From an uncultured Prevotellaceae bacterium (GTDB lineage: Bacteria > Bacteroidota > Bacteroidia > Bacteroidales > Bacteroidaceae): 53,706 nt of DNA. A program made the translations under genes and the position numbers. The first letter of the stretch is position 1. Every line of letters starts with the position of its first letter. The notes beneath the pieces were generated by a model. The model saw nothing but the letters and a program-made list of their open reading frames with translations, made no database searches and was not told the origin of the DNA. The stretch spans positions 1-53,706 of the forward strand of contig CADCHG010000009.1 of NCBI GenBank assembly GCA_902801155.1, given 5' to 3'. This document shows positions 34,381 through 43,661 of this stretch, piece after piece.

Positions 34381-34437
34381 CCCTTTTAGCGATAAAAGGT
34401 AACTATTCCCTCTGTGGGGTGAGGGGGGGGAGAGGCA
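34381..34437. repeat. Inverted half-element between FAS1 stop and SusC start
   Basis: CTTTTAGCGATAAAAGGTAA, then TCCCTCTGTGGGGTGAGGG, matches the reverse complement of the left half of the 7917-8030 element. It faces the copy at 34207-34243, so the SusC start codon lies inside an inverted pair. The right end is 6 bp from the FAS1 stop. Confidence 0.65.
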
Positions 34438-34443
34438 ACCGGG

Positions 34444-37263
34444 TTAGTATTTTAACGGCTCACTAATCTGATGCACCACCGCGAAGGATGATACGCTGAT
34501 GCTCTTTGCGGATGCAGCACGGGCATCAAACTCATAGTCGCGGGTCATTTTGTTCACCAGTTTATCAGTTGAGTTCGCATTGATCCTGACGCTGTGACCT
34601 GTCGCATCGGTTACGGTGAGGATGCCGTCGGTACTCTCCGTGGTGATCTTGGCCGGGATACCGAGTTCAGAGGAATACATTGACTGATAGGTGGTTCTTG
34701 GCACCTTGTTATCTGCAAACACGGAGTTATTCTGGAAATGATATCTCACGAAGGCACGTAATGCGTTCAGTTTTTTCTGCACCTCAGCCTTTGCCTGTCT
34801 TATCTCAGCCTCGCTATAGTCGCCCTCACTACCCTGATACTTCTCGTATATGGCCTTGATGTCGGATATGCGCGGAAGTCCGTTTTGGGTGTAGGCTATC
34901 TGCATCGCCGCATTGTCGGGCGCAAAGAAGGTGTAGTTATAGCCGTTGAAGAAGTTTACGTTCTGGTCGAGTGCACATCCGCCTTTGGCAGAGAATACGT
35001 AATACCGCTCCTGTGGCGATGTTCCGACGACAGCAGTCTCGGCTATGCCTGCCCAGCTCATAAGCATGGACTCATCGAAGATTGATACCATGTCGAGGAA
35101 CTCAGAGAAACGGTCCTTATACTTATGCAGCAGCGCATACACGCTCGTTATCGACGGCTGGATAACATTATCAAGGGCTAAGGTGTAACCGTTTCCTTTC
35201 GTTGGATACCAACCACGCACTATGTTTGCCGGTTCTGCTCCATTATCCAACTGTGCACCGCCGCTTACCTTGCCTGTAAACGATGCCACATTGCCATTGA
35301 CGGTCTTATGGAAATTGTCAAGACGGATTGCTCCTCCATGCTTCGTGAGATAGTAGTGGTTCTCGCCGAAACGATCCACATTTGCAGAATCAAGGATAAG
35401 CGTATGATACTGCAATACGTCATAGACCTGCGACTTATAGTCCTTTGAACTTGCTGTGATATCCTCCACCGTGTTGCGTATGGAAGAGGAAACCCTACCC
35501 AATGCCTTGTCGTAGTCGTGAACCTTCACACCAATCTTCTCCACAAGCTCGCCTCGCTTGTTTGTCTCCCAATGTGAGTAGAACTCAAGGGCACGGGGAT
35601 TTGCAGAGCCGAGTGATACAGGGTCGATATAGCATCCAGAAAACGCATTGTTGCTTGGCAGGAAGAAAGCGAACTTCGACTTCATGGCAAGGAGATAGTA
35701 GTAAAGGTCGGCTCCCCATGTGGAAGCGGAAGTGCCGTTTGTCTTGTCCTGCGCGAAGGAGTTCATTATGCTGTATTCTGGGAAGATAACCGCAGGACCG
35801 AGTACTGACTGATACTCGTCGGGTACTATCATACGGTTCAGCTTATAAACCACACCATTGCTTGCCACGCAGACATCGTACTTCTCGCCCTCAGGGGTTT
35901 GCTTACGTGCAAGGTCAGCAGTGGTTAGTCCCATGAACTCGCCCGATGCATTCTGCTGAATCTTACTGAACTTGCTCGGTACGCTCTCTATGAATGAGCT
36001 CTGCATCAGGTTGTTTACAAAGGTGGTCAGGATGCCTTTTCCCTTCACATACATGGTGTCAAGATGCTCCGGAAGATTCTCTGGAGTGTTCGGAAGTCCC
36101 TTCCTACCGTAATTCTCAACAAAGAAGGCCCCATCGCCTCCTGCACAGAAATATTTCTGCAACACCTCATCCGTTGGCACAAGGATAGCCCCCATATCAG
36201 CCAAAGAGACAGAGGAAGAGGTGTATTGATTCCATCCTGGATCCCACAGCAATTGTTTGCTTGTAGTGGAAGAACCATTTGGATCAAGAGTTGTACCACC
36301 AGCGCCGTGCGATTTCTTCGAGAAATAACGAACCTCGAAGATAGAATCGAGCACCGCACGTCCATTCTGCAATGCCCATGAATTATATGAGTTGGTTGCG
36401 CTGGCATTATAGTAAGGAGCACAATGATAATCAAGCATACGCGAGAACAGTTTCGTGTTCTTCTCGCTACGTAGCACCTGCCCCACATTACCCGGAGGCA
36501 CGATAACCTTATCCACCTGATGTATATAGCCATTCAGACAGGTTACGTCGCTCTTTATGATCTTATTGCCAAAAACATACGCATTCTGGGAATCATCAAC
36601 GCTTGCACCAACGTTCTCGCCACGCAGAATGCCGAAATCACAATCGGCCCCCGTCACCGTGATATCATTGTTAAGCATCTGCTCTCGGGTGAAATGTACA
36701 ATCATCGGAACAGTACCGTCATAGATCACGTTAATGCCTTTCTTGTAGTAGTTCTTCCAATAGGAATTACCCTGAGGCATGACAGCCCCGGAGTAGAGGG
36801 TGTATATTGTATCGGTAATACTCAGGTTTGAAGCATGTTTCAAGGCAATGCCACGGCTGACGTTGTTTGCATCGGCGGAAACATTCGAAAGCATACCTGT
36901 GAGCATCGCATTGTCGAGCATGGAAGTATATAGAAGCTGTTTCTTCATGCCTCCGGTCAACTCTGCATACGAGTGAACGCCAAAGGCATTGTCTGACTGG
37001 AAGAAAGCCTCGAAAGCTGCATCATTTGCGGGAAATATCGTCTTACTACCTGTACGGCCAAGAACCTCGTCATATCCAAGATCCTTAACCAACTGCAGAT
37101 AGTTATTAAATGTTCCTTCAAGATGCCTCCCCGACTTCAGTTCCTCATATATCGTGGAACCGAGCCACTCAGGCTTCTCGTCAGCAGGTACAAGCTCATC
37201 CCTCTGACAGGAATACATCATAACCAAGCATGAAAGAGACGCACATAAGATGAACTTTCTCAT
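34444..37263 (-). CDS. Multi-domain FAS1 (fasciclin) lipoprotein, first gene of the Sus-like block
   Basis: A 939-residue lipoprotein with signal MRKFILCASLSCLVMMYSC. It contains repeated FAS1-like units with recognisable F-P-x-N-D-A-A-F motifs: SKTIFPANDAAFEAFF near residue 80, AILVPTDEVLQKYF near 355, FAFFLPSNNAFSG near 535 and YTFFAPDNAAMQIAY near 775. Each unit ends with a LNGYIHQVDKVIVP- or YKLNRMIVP-like strand, so there are about four domains. It precedes SusC on the same strand and is the first gene of the seven-gene block. FAS1 proteins are extracellular adhesion modules elsewhere; a surface ligand-binding role alongside the Sus complex is inferred. The coding sequence is not interrupted by repeats. 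Confidence 0.88.
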   Translation of the reverse strand: MRKFILCASLSCLVMMYSCQRDELVPADEKPEWLGSTIYEELKSGRHLEGTFNNYLQLVKDLGYDEVLGRTGSKTIFPANDAAFEAFFQSDNAFGVHSYAELTGGMKKQLLYTSMLDNAMLTGMLSNVSADANNVSRGIALKHASNLSITDTIYTLYSGAVMPQGNSYWKNYYKKGINVIYDGTVPMIVHFTREQMLNNDITVTGADCDFGILRGENVGASVDDSQNAYVFGNKIIKSDVTCLNGYIHQVDKVIVPPGNVGQVLRSEKNTKLFSRMLDYHCAPYYNASATNSYNSWALQNGRAVLDSIFEVRYFSKKSHGAGGTTLDPNGSSTTSKQLLWDPGWNQYTSSSVSLADMGAILVPTDEVLQKYFCAGGDGAFFVENYGRKGLPNTPENLPEHLDTMYVKGKGILTTFVNNLMQSSFIESVPSKFSKIQQNASGEFMGLTTADLARKQTPEGEKYDVCVASNGVVYKLNRMIVPDEYQSVLGPAVIFPEYSIMNSFAQDKTNGTSASTWGADLYYYLLAMKSKFAFFLPSNNAFSGCYIDPVSLGSANPRALEFYSHWETNKRGELVEKIGVKVHDYDKALGRVSSSIRNTVEDITASSKDYKSQVYDVLQYHTLILDSANVDRFGENHYYLTKHGGAIRLDNFHKTVNGNVASFTGKVSGGAQLDNGAEPANIVRGWYPTKGNGYTLALDNVIQPSITSVYALLHKYKDRFSEFLDMVSIFDESMLMSWAGIAETAVVGTSPQERYYVFSAKGGCALDQNVNFFNGYNYTFFAPDNAAMQIAYTQNGLPRISDIKAIYEKYQGSEGDYSEAEIRQAKAEVQKKLNALRAFVRYHFQNNSVFADNKVPRTTYQSMYSSELGIPAKITTESTDGILTVTDATGHSVRINANSTDKLVNKMTRDYEFDARAASAKSISVSSFAVVHQISEPLKY

Positions 37264-37565
37264 AATTGCTTTATTGGTATTATTCGTTAATATTTTCCGT
37301 GTTAGTGTGAGTTATTAGGAATTCGACTGTAAGGGACTAAAATATAGGTTTTATTGCCCTCCTGTTTCAATTTGCAAAAATAGAAAAAAAAAATGACAAA
37401 AACGCATAAATCACGAAAAAAATGCGAAAAAAAGCGAATAAAAATCCCCCACTCCACTAAGGAATGGGGGATTCATACTTGTTTTGTCTAAAGTCTAAGG
37501 GCTAAAGTCCAAAGTCTAAAGCCTGAGTACTAAGAACTTGCGCCTTTTGTCTTTTGACTTTTGTC
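37264..37565. other. Spacer between the FAS1/Sus block and the 955-residue secreted protein gene
   Basis: The 302 bp hold a weak minus-strand promoter (TATTTTTG at 37375-37382, CAAA at 37397-37400 giving a short 14-bp spacing), a terminator (37440-37472) and an AAAGTCTAAAG/TTTTGTCTTTTGAC simple repeat (about 37490-37565) of a kind common between Bacteroidales genes. No small gene was seen. Confidence 0.55.
37440..37472 (-). terminator. Rho-independent terminator after the 955-residue protein gene
   Basis: On the minus strand CCCCCATTCC pairs with GGAGTGGGGG around a short loop (37446-37470), followed by ATTTTTATTC. It lies about 95 bp after the stop codon. Confidence 0.75.
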
Positions 37566-40433
37566 CTACTTGATCTGAACACCAACTGCGTTGAATGTAC
37601 CCTTATCTGTCTTGATAACGAGCTTACCATTCTCGATAGCCTTGATGACCTTAGAAGCCTTAGCAACAGAAGCAACCTCGTTGATGCCAGTTGTTCCAGC
37701 AGCAGGAACGTCATTAATTACAGATACCTTCACGTTGTCAAGCCAGCAGCAACGCTCACCATTTGTATAGTTTGAAGAGAAGATGATCTTCTTGAGTACA
37801 TTGTCGCCATCTGACATTTGAACAGCCTCATTCACAGTCTTTGCCCCCTTATAAGTAGTTGCAACAGAGATGTTCTTGTCTGTGTAGTTCAGATAAATCT
37901 CGAAATGAGTTCTATTGTTCTCCGTGCAGATATTACCCTGCACATTTCCGTTGTTCTTGCCACCAATGCAGCTGAACTTAGATTCGTCGATATTAAGAGT
38001 ATTTTTTTCAGATGCTATATCCCAATTACGACTATAGTAACCTATTGTGTCACCATTAGCATTCAGCAAACCAAAGTCCATTACATATTTTGGGAACTTC
38101 TTGCCATTACCAAGGTAGCCGTAATAAATATCAAACGATAAGATAACAACGTCATTATTCTTTGGAGCATAGTCGATGTCAACCTTAGCATCACCCTTAC
38201 CGAAGAAGAGAGCTTCCTTTTGTGTTTCTACATTGTTAAAGCCCAAACCGAATGCATACTGTTGCCAATCCGTCTGCATATCCTTAGAGAATGTGCCGAG
38301 AATGTCAATCTTACCCTTTGTACCCTCGATAGAGTATGTAGGATCCTCACCTTCCTCTGCTGGAGGAGTTTCTGTATAAGTCTTTGAGAAGTCGATGTCA
38401 ACAAGGTACTCCATCTTCACAGAAGCGATGAAATCATCAATACCCTTTGCGAGTTCAGCCTTAGCATCAACAAGAGCCTGTGAACCCTCTGCTGTATATT
38501 GTGTAGCCATCTGGGCTGCATACAGATCCTTTGCCTTTTTGATTATAGCGCTGAAAGTAGTCTTGTCACCACTTGTGTACATTGCAGTAGCAAGAGTCTG
38601 CTCAGCAGTAGCAATAGCAGCAGGCATATCCGTGAGAGGAGTATTTACAGCATTGAATACATTGATAAACTCATTCTTGAGATAGCGGACACCTGCATTC
38701 ATAATAACATCGCCAAGAGCCTCGTATGAATATAGAGAATCCTTAGTGATATATTCATTTTCAACATAGAATATTGTATTCTCTGCTTTATAGGTAGCTT
38801 TGCCCTCATCCATGAGATTAAGAAGAGCTTTCTGGTCGAACTTCTTCCAAACCTCCACACGCTTCTTCGCCTCGTCTATACCCTTTTGAAGATTGTCCTT
38901 ACCCCAAGGTTTCTCTGTCTGGGTTGCAGCAACAAGTTCCTCTGCCTCCTTGATAAGATTCTCTGTAGCAGCAATCTGTACTTCTACATTTGAGAGATAC
39001 GTCTTCTGCTCAGGTGTAAGTTCACCTTTCACGAGTACCTTATAAAGCACAGGATTTGAGAAATTCACATCAAAACCATTAATTACATCAAGAGACTGGT
39101 TACATCGTATTCCAACATTAACCTTTGAATCCTCAGCAATAGTATATTTGTTGATGTATGCCTTATAAACCGTTGTTGGAAGCATACCACAATCAAGGGT
39201 ATCGGCAGCAGTTGCAGCTCCGTCAATACTGAGGAAAATCTGCGTTGCAGCACACTCATAACCACTATTACGTGCCCAGCGGTTCTTGTTCTTGGTCATC
39301 ATACCGCCACGGCCTTCAACGCTATAGAAGTATGTTCCCTTATCAAGGGTACATGGCAATGTCGCGATGTTATCCCATGTGCCAGAAGCTGCACGCATCC
39401 ATTGAATCTGCATTGGAACATTTTCTTCACTCAGAGGAACGCCATCAACTTTATCCTGCTTGTGCCCCCAACGGTCAGTTGTCCAAGTCCAACCACTTGC
39501 ACCATTATAGCTCTGGATTAGTTTGTCAAAATGACCAGTCCATTTCATCCAGTTGGGAGAATCATTACCAGCTCCACCACCATTCACAGTATTGAATACA
39601 TTGGAAAGGTTGGCTTCTGCAAAGGTATTAAAGTCTTCATTGAGATTGCTGAGGAACGTTTCTATGTCGCCATTATTCTTAATTGCATCTTCAAGAGCTG
39701 CAACATCAGCGACAACATCCGCATAGTACTCATAATCGTTTGTCCATTCAAAACCATCAAGAATATACTTAATCCATGCAAGACGTGCCTGAGCGACACG
39801 CTCATCAACTACGCTTTCTACCTTATGGCACTCAATATTCTTGATCTCAATGCCAGCAGTAAGACCACGAAGGTCAATGACAATCTTACCGTCAGATTTC
39901 GCTTTTACAGGGAAGGCAAACTCTGTAAAATCTTCGTTTGTGAAGCTGTAACAATTCTCTTCTGCTGAACCATTCTCTCCGTATGAAAGTACTTTATTAT
40001 CTTCGCCACCAGCCGTAGAAAGAGTGCCATCAGTATTGAAGTACGCAAAGATATAGTTATCGCCCGCAGCAAAGAGGTCAACATCTGTATAGCCAGGCTC
40101 TGCCCCCCTGACCTTCATGGTAACAACGTACGTTCCACCTTCACTAATATTAACAACTTGGTACATACCGTTTGTTAAGGCATTCATACCTGCATTTACA
40201 GATACGCCACCATCCTCAAGTACCGTAAAGACATCAGAAAGACCTGCGGCTGTAGCATCTGTTGCCGTCCAGCCATCCAATGATGCGCCTTTCAATTCTC
40301 CGTTAGTTACAAGGTTAGCTGCAGTTACCTTATATTTCGCAGCACGTGTGTAGATCATGTCATCCACGCCGTAAGCGTTAGCACCGATAGCCATCGATGA
40401 CAACAACGCCAATGAGAGTAAATTCTTAATCAT
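37566..40433 (-). CDS. Secreted jelly-roll protein with C-terminal sorting-like domain
   Basis: A 955-residue protein with signal peptide MIKNLLSLALLSSMAIGANA. Residues about 35-205 look like a carbohydrate-binding jelly roll (LVTNGELKGASLDGWTA, GTYVVTMKVRGAEPGY). A further beta-rich region (about 280-470) is followed by a helical stretch (470-690) rich in Glu, Lys and Ala with FIVAR-like repeats (TQTEKPWGKDNLQKGIDEAK). Another jelly-roll-like segment (about 700-890, YLVDIDFSKTY) precedes the end. The final 45 residues (GINEVA...KAIENGKLVIKTDKGTFNAVG) match the short C-terminal domain typical of Prevotella secreted proteins, probably a type IX sorting signal. No catalytic motif was recognised. 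It has a strong own promoter and terminator. Confidence 0.82.
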   Translation of the reverse strand: MIKNLLSLALLSSMAIGANAYGVDDMIYTRAAKYKVTAANLVTNGELKGASLDGWTATDATAAGLSDVFTVLEDGGVSVNAGMNALTNGMYQVVNISEGGTYVVTMKVRGAEPGYTDVDLFAAGDNYIFAYFNTDGTLSTAGGEDNKVLSYGENGSAEENCYSFTNEDFTEFAFPVKAKSDGKIVIDLRGLTAGIEIKNIECHKVESVVDERVAQARLAWIKYILDGFEWTNDYEYYADVVADVAALEDAIKNNGDIETFLSNLNEDFNTFAEANLSNVFNTVNGGGAGNDSPNWMKWTGHFDKLIQSYNGASGWTWTTDRWGHKQDKVDGVPLSEENVPMQIQWMRAASGTWDNIATLPCTLDKGTYFYSVEGRGGMMTKNKNRWARNSGYECAATQIFLSIDGAATAADTLDCGMLPTTVYKAYINKYTIAEDSKVNVGIRCNQSLDVINGFDVNFSNPVLYKVLVKGELTPEQKTYLSNVEVQIAATENLIKEAEELVAATQTEKPWGKDNLQKGIDEAKKRVEVWKKFDQKALLNLMDEGKATYKAENTIFYVENEYITKDSLYSYEALGDVIMNAGVRYLKNEFINVFNAVNTPLTDMPAAIATAEQTLATAMYTSGDKTTFSAIIKKAKDLYAAQMATQYTAEGSQALVDAKAELAKGIDDFIASVKMEYLVDIDFSKTYTETPPAEEGEDPTYSIEGTKGKIDILGTFSKDMQTDWQQYAFGLGFNNVETQKEALFFGKGDAKVDIDYAPKNNDVVILSFDIYYGYLGNGKKFPKYVMDFGLLNANGDTIGYYSRNWDIASEKNTLNIDESKFSCIGGKNNGNVQGNICTENNRTHFEIYLNYTDKNISVATTYKGAKTVNEAVQMSDGDNVLKKIIFSSNYTNGERCCWLDNVKVSVINDVPAAGTTGINEVASVAKASKVIKAIENGKLVIKTDKGTFNAVGVQIK

Positions 40434-40519
40434 AAGCCTAAGTCAGTTAATTATGTTAAAGTTATTAAGTTATTTATGTTAAAAATCTATCATGATATTG
40501 TATAGATTACATCTGGTGG

Positions 40520-40550
40520 CAAAAGTAGTAAAAATAAATTAAATCACAAA
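40520..40550 (-). promoter_or_regulatory. Bacteroidetes-type promoter of the 955-residue protein gene
   Basis: On the minus strand TTTG (40547-40550), a 19-bp gap and TACTTTTG (40520-40527) match the TTTG-N19-TAnnTTTG consensus. The predicted leader is about 80 nt. Confidence 0.75.
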
Positions 40551-40688
40551 GAAAAATTATCCATTTTTTTGTAAAATGGTACAATTTTTACGAATTTACG
40601 ATTTGCGAATTACAAATTGCCCTAATAATCATCACTTATTTTATCGCAAATTCGATATCTTAATCCCAAAACAAGGTTCTTTGACAAT

Positions 40689-40798
40689 TCGTCTCACCTT
40701 CGTTCTCCCTTCGCTATTCCTTCGCTCTGGGTCCGCTCGCTGGGACTATAGGATGAACGGACCTACAACGGACTTACAACGGACCTATAACGGACCTA
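40689..40798. repeat. 11-bp phased degenerate array, 10 units
   Basis: The units are TTCGTCTCACC, TTCGTTCTCCC, TTCGCTATTCC, TTCGCTCTGGG, TCCGCTCGCTG, GGACTATAGGA, TGAACGGACCT, ACAACGGACTT, ACAACGGACCT, ATAACGGACCT. CC is phased on the left and GG on the right. It lies just downstream of the acetylesterase stop codon. The rest of the 391-bp spacer holds AT-rich TTACGAATTT-type repeats and the promoter of the next gene. Confidence 0.8.
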
Positions 40799-40824
40799 CT
40801 TGGGGAATACAAATTAACTGCCTT

Positions 40825-42177
40825 TTAGTTCCCATCCGGTTTCTTGCCATCATATACTGGTGACAATGGCCAATAGAACATTTGCCAATCATCTGGCTGG
40901 CTTGGAGAGAAATCCTTCCAGTCGGAAGAAAGATATTGTACCAATGGGGAATTGAGCCTTTTCAAGCCCATCACAACGAGCTTTGAAACCTCGTATGCGC
41001 CAAAGGGATTGAAATGAGTGTTGTCCGAGAACTTCTTCTGCTGCCAAGGGAAAGTTCCCATAGGATAATGCACGAGCAAATGCTTTGAGCCTTCAACGCC
41101 CATAGTCTCAAAGAGAGTCTTCGTCTCTGCATTCAAGTCTATGAGAGGCACGTTCTCACGCTCAGCCACAGCCTTCATTGCTGCCGGGAAATCACCATGT
41201 GTATTTTTTATCTTGCCTTCGGAGTCAAAGAACCTGCGTTGTGTCGGTGTGCAGAAAATGATATTGCCTTTCTTCGCACGAACCACATCCACGAACTTCT
41301 TTAATGCCACAGAATAGTGATACCAAGCACCTGTACCCGGTCCTTTTTCCTTCTCGTCATTATGTCCGAACTCACAGATTATATAGTCGCCTTCCCTTAT
41401 CACCGACAGAATCTTCTCCAACCTATTCTGAGCCATGAAAGAAGTGGCAGTAAGACCGCTTTCTGCATAGTTAGCAATTGAAAGCGCTCCTAATTTCTCC
41501 TTTAAGGAGGACTTCTTTTCGCCTTCCGGCTCCCTCCCTACGGGGGAGGGCGGGGGGAGAGGCCGAGATTGCTCTACAAACCATCTCGTAAACATCTGCC
41601 CCCAAGAAGCCCAAGGCTCCGTTCCCTGATCCACAACCGTGGAGTTTCCACATAAGAATACGGTTGTAGCCGTTGTATCAGGCTCAATCCTTACACTTTG
41701 CACACAAGGCGAAGCTCCGTTAAACTCAAGAGTGAGTTTTTCATCCCATGTAAGAGAACCTACCTCCCCTGGTTTTATTTTCACGACAGAAGGTTGTGTA
41801 GGCTTGCCGTCAATACCTTTATAAGAAGGTATTTCAACACTCCTTTTATTTACTATGAATGAGAAATCCTGAAACTGCCCTTTCTTTGTCACGCATTTCT
41901 CTATCATCATCCTGCGCGACTCGGCACGTACGGTAGTCTCGCCCTCACGCTTCTTAGAGCCAAGACGAACGGTTACGCGATAGTTGCCATCAGGTACTTT
42001 TACTGAGAAATAGAACGGGGAAACGCTCTTTGACGTAGGAGCCTCAACCACATCATATCCGTAACCTACATTCTCCGAATACACAGGTTGCTGTTTGGTA
42101 AGGTCATACGTTTTCTCCTGTGCCGTTGCCACAACAGCACACAAGAACAAAAGATATAATATCGGGATTCTTTTCAT
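40825..42177 (-). CDS. SGNH-hydrolase, rhamnogalacturonan acetylesterase-like
   Basis: Secreted esterase expected to remove acetyl groups from pectic or other polysaccharides. The signal peptide is MKRIPILYLLFLCAVVATAQ. An N-terminal beta domain (about residues 25-165, GNYRVTVRLGSKK) precedes the SGNH domain. Block I is VFLCGNSTVVDQ, where the nucleophile position reads GNS, typical of the YxiM/RhgT branch. The oxyanion Asn is in CEFGHND, and the Asp-His pair is in DNTHFNPFGAYEV. Residues about 200-218 (RPLPPPSPVGREPEGEKK) are encoded by an inserted GC-rich palindrome between FTRWFVEQ and the ANYAESGLT helix. It lies 8 bp after an unknown secreted protein gene. Together with the binding-protein genes downstream it hints at plant polysaccharide use. 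Confidence 0.9.
   Translation of the reverse strand: MKRIPILYLLFLCAVVATAQEKTYDLTKQQPVYSENVGYGYDVVEAPTSKSVSPFYFSVKVPDGNYRVTVRLGSKKREGETTVRAESRRMMIEKCVTKKGQFQDFSFIVNKRSVEIPSYKGIDGKPTQPSVVKIKPGEVGSLTWDEKLTLEFNGASPCVQSVRIEPDTTATTVFLCGNSTVVDQGTEPWASWGQMFTRWFVEQSRPLPPPSPVGREPEGEKKSSLKEKLGALSIANYAESGLTATSFMAQNRLEKILSVIREGDYIICEFGHNDEKEKGPGTGAWYHYSVALKKFVDVVRAKKGNIIFCTPTQRRFFDSEGKIKNTHGDFPAAMKAVAERENVPLIDLNAETKTLFETMGVEGSKHLLVHYPMGTFPWQQKKFSDNTHFNPFGAYEVSKLVVMGLKRLNSPLVQYLSSDWKDFSPSQPDDWQMFYWPLSPVYDGKKPDGN
41526..41564 (-). repeat. GC-rich palindrome in frame inside the acetylesterase gene
   Basis: Positions 41528-41564 are identical over all 37 bases to the copy at 1200-1236. It is 39 bp (13 codons) with the flanking CC. 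It is read from the strand opposite to the rlhA copy and yields a Pro-rich peptide. Confidence 0.9.
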
Positions 42178-42185
42178 CAGGTTAC

Positions 42186-43208
42186 TTATCTTGAAACCGT
42201 CTGGACATTCACATTGTCTATAAGGTTACTATCTCCTTCTGATGCAAACTCAAGATAAAATGAACGAATCTCTCTTGTATCGTCAGCATCAAGCAGATAG
42301 TCGTCCTTCGGCTTATTCGACAATATAACCTGGAAGGTATTCACCTTTTCAAAGGAGAAAGAACATAAATCCGGATTCTTCACGTCCCAGTTCTCCCATG
42401 TCTTATCAGGACTTATATATTTCAGTTCCAGCTCCTTACTCTCTATCTTCTGGCACATCTTTTCTGAGAAATACTTATGTAAATCCACGTGCTCAGGATC
42501 CTTGTAAAGCTGTAACATAAGCTCGCTGAACTTCTTTTCCCTACTGCCACTAATGCGCATATTATTCTTGACTGCATCAAGGGAAGCAATCAGTCTCTCA
42601 ACAATAGGAGCCTGCTCTTCTCTTGACTTAAGTCCCTGCAATTCAGGATAGATATCCCCGATATAGTCAAGATTTCTGATAAAAGCTGCAACAGAGTCAA
42701 GCTGAGCACAATAGACCTCTGGACGCTTATGACACAGAGAAGTGAACGTTGCACTCGCCTCATTACGGAACGCATAGAAAATCTGTCTCAAAGTCCTGTT
42801 CTTTCCACCCATTTCGCAGAAGAGAAGATACTCCATAGAAGCTGAATAGAAACAACGATAACTGACAGGAAGCATTTTGTCGAGAGTCTCAACGCTCAGC
42901 TCGTCACCACTCTTCGGAACAAGAGGTATAAGTGCAATAAAAGTCTCTATCCTTGCATCCTTCTTCATGCAGATCGTTGAGAAGAACTTACTTAGGATAA
43001 CAGCATTCTCCTTTGCGTTGTCGCCTAGTTTCGGAAATTCCACGTCATTTCCAAACTTGCTATGGAAGACCTCATGCCGCATCGTGTCAGGAGGAGCAAG
43101 CTCAGCATATCCCCCACCCTCAACACCTTGTAAAGCATTGAGATTGAGAGCAAATGCATTCAAAGAGCATAAGACAATGAGAACGGATAAGTATAATTTT
43201 CTTAACAT
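42186..43208 (-). CDS. Secreted protein of unknown function
   Basis: Not recognised. The ATG at 43208 gives a clean signal peptide (MLRKLYLSVLIVLCSLNAFAL); the ATG at 43319 would add 37 residues without a signal. The mature part of about 320 residues is mostly alpha-helical up to residue 245 (KENAVILSKFFSTIC, EKKFSELMLQLYKDPEH), then beta-rich (CSFSFEKVNTFQVILSN, IRSFYLEFASEGDSN). The second half could be a small beta-sandwich. A TTTG-N20-TATTTTTG promoter lies 80 bp upstream. It is followed after 8 bp by the acetylesterase gene, so the two are probably co-transcribed. Confidence 0.75.
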   Translation of the reverse strand: MLRKLYLSVLIVLCSLNAFALNLNALQGVEGGGYAELAPPDTMRHEVFHSKFGNDVEFPKLGDNAKENAVILSKFFSTICMKKDARIETFIALIPLVPKSGDELSVETLDKMLPVSYRCFYSASMEYLLFCEMGGKNRTLRQIFYAFRNEASATFTSLCHKRPEVYCAQLDSVAAFIRNLDYIGDIYPELQGLKSREEQAPIVERLIASLDAVKNNMRISGSREKKFSELMLQLYKDPEHVDLHKYFSEKMCQKIESKELELKYISPDKTWENWDVKNPDLCSFSFEKVNTFQVILSNKPKDDYLLDADDTREIRSFYLEFASEGDSNLIDNVNVQTVSR

Positions 43209-43288
43209 ATTTTCTATGGATATTAAGGCCGAAAGCCCAAAGGCATAGTCTTTTTGTCGTTTGACATTCGTTTTTTTCCTTGTGCTTG

Positions 43289-43320
43289 CAAAAATAAACA
43301 ATTTAACTGAGAAATCCAAA
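43289..43320 (-). promoter_or_regulatory. Bacteroidetes-type promoter of the unknown-acetylesterase pair
   Basis: On the minus strand TTTG (43317-43320), a 20-bp gap and TATTTTTG (43289-43296) match the consensus. The predicted leader is about 75 nt. Confidence 0.65.
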
Positions 43321-43661
43321 TTTTTGCTAATATATTTTTCACAAACATCAATAAACGCGACAATAGGAAGCGCTTACGCAACAACAATATTCCTCACATT
43401 TTCAACCACTTACACACAACAATACATTTTTGCGCCATTCCTTGTGTTTTCTAAGAGCGAGTTACGGTTTCCCGAAAAAGCCAAAGAATATCAAGCCAAA
43501 ACTTTTCCCCGTTTTCCTTGGTCGTATTAGTTTTTTTGTTTCTTTTTGCAAAGAAAATAAAAGAATTAAAAATAACCGACAAAATAACATTCAAAGAATT
43601 ATAGAGCGATTGTAATCTGCATATTCTTTGGTGGTGTGGGATTTTAACCCTCTAAATAATT

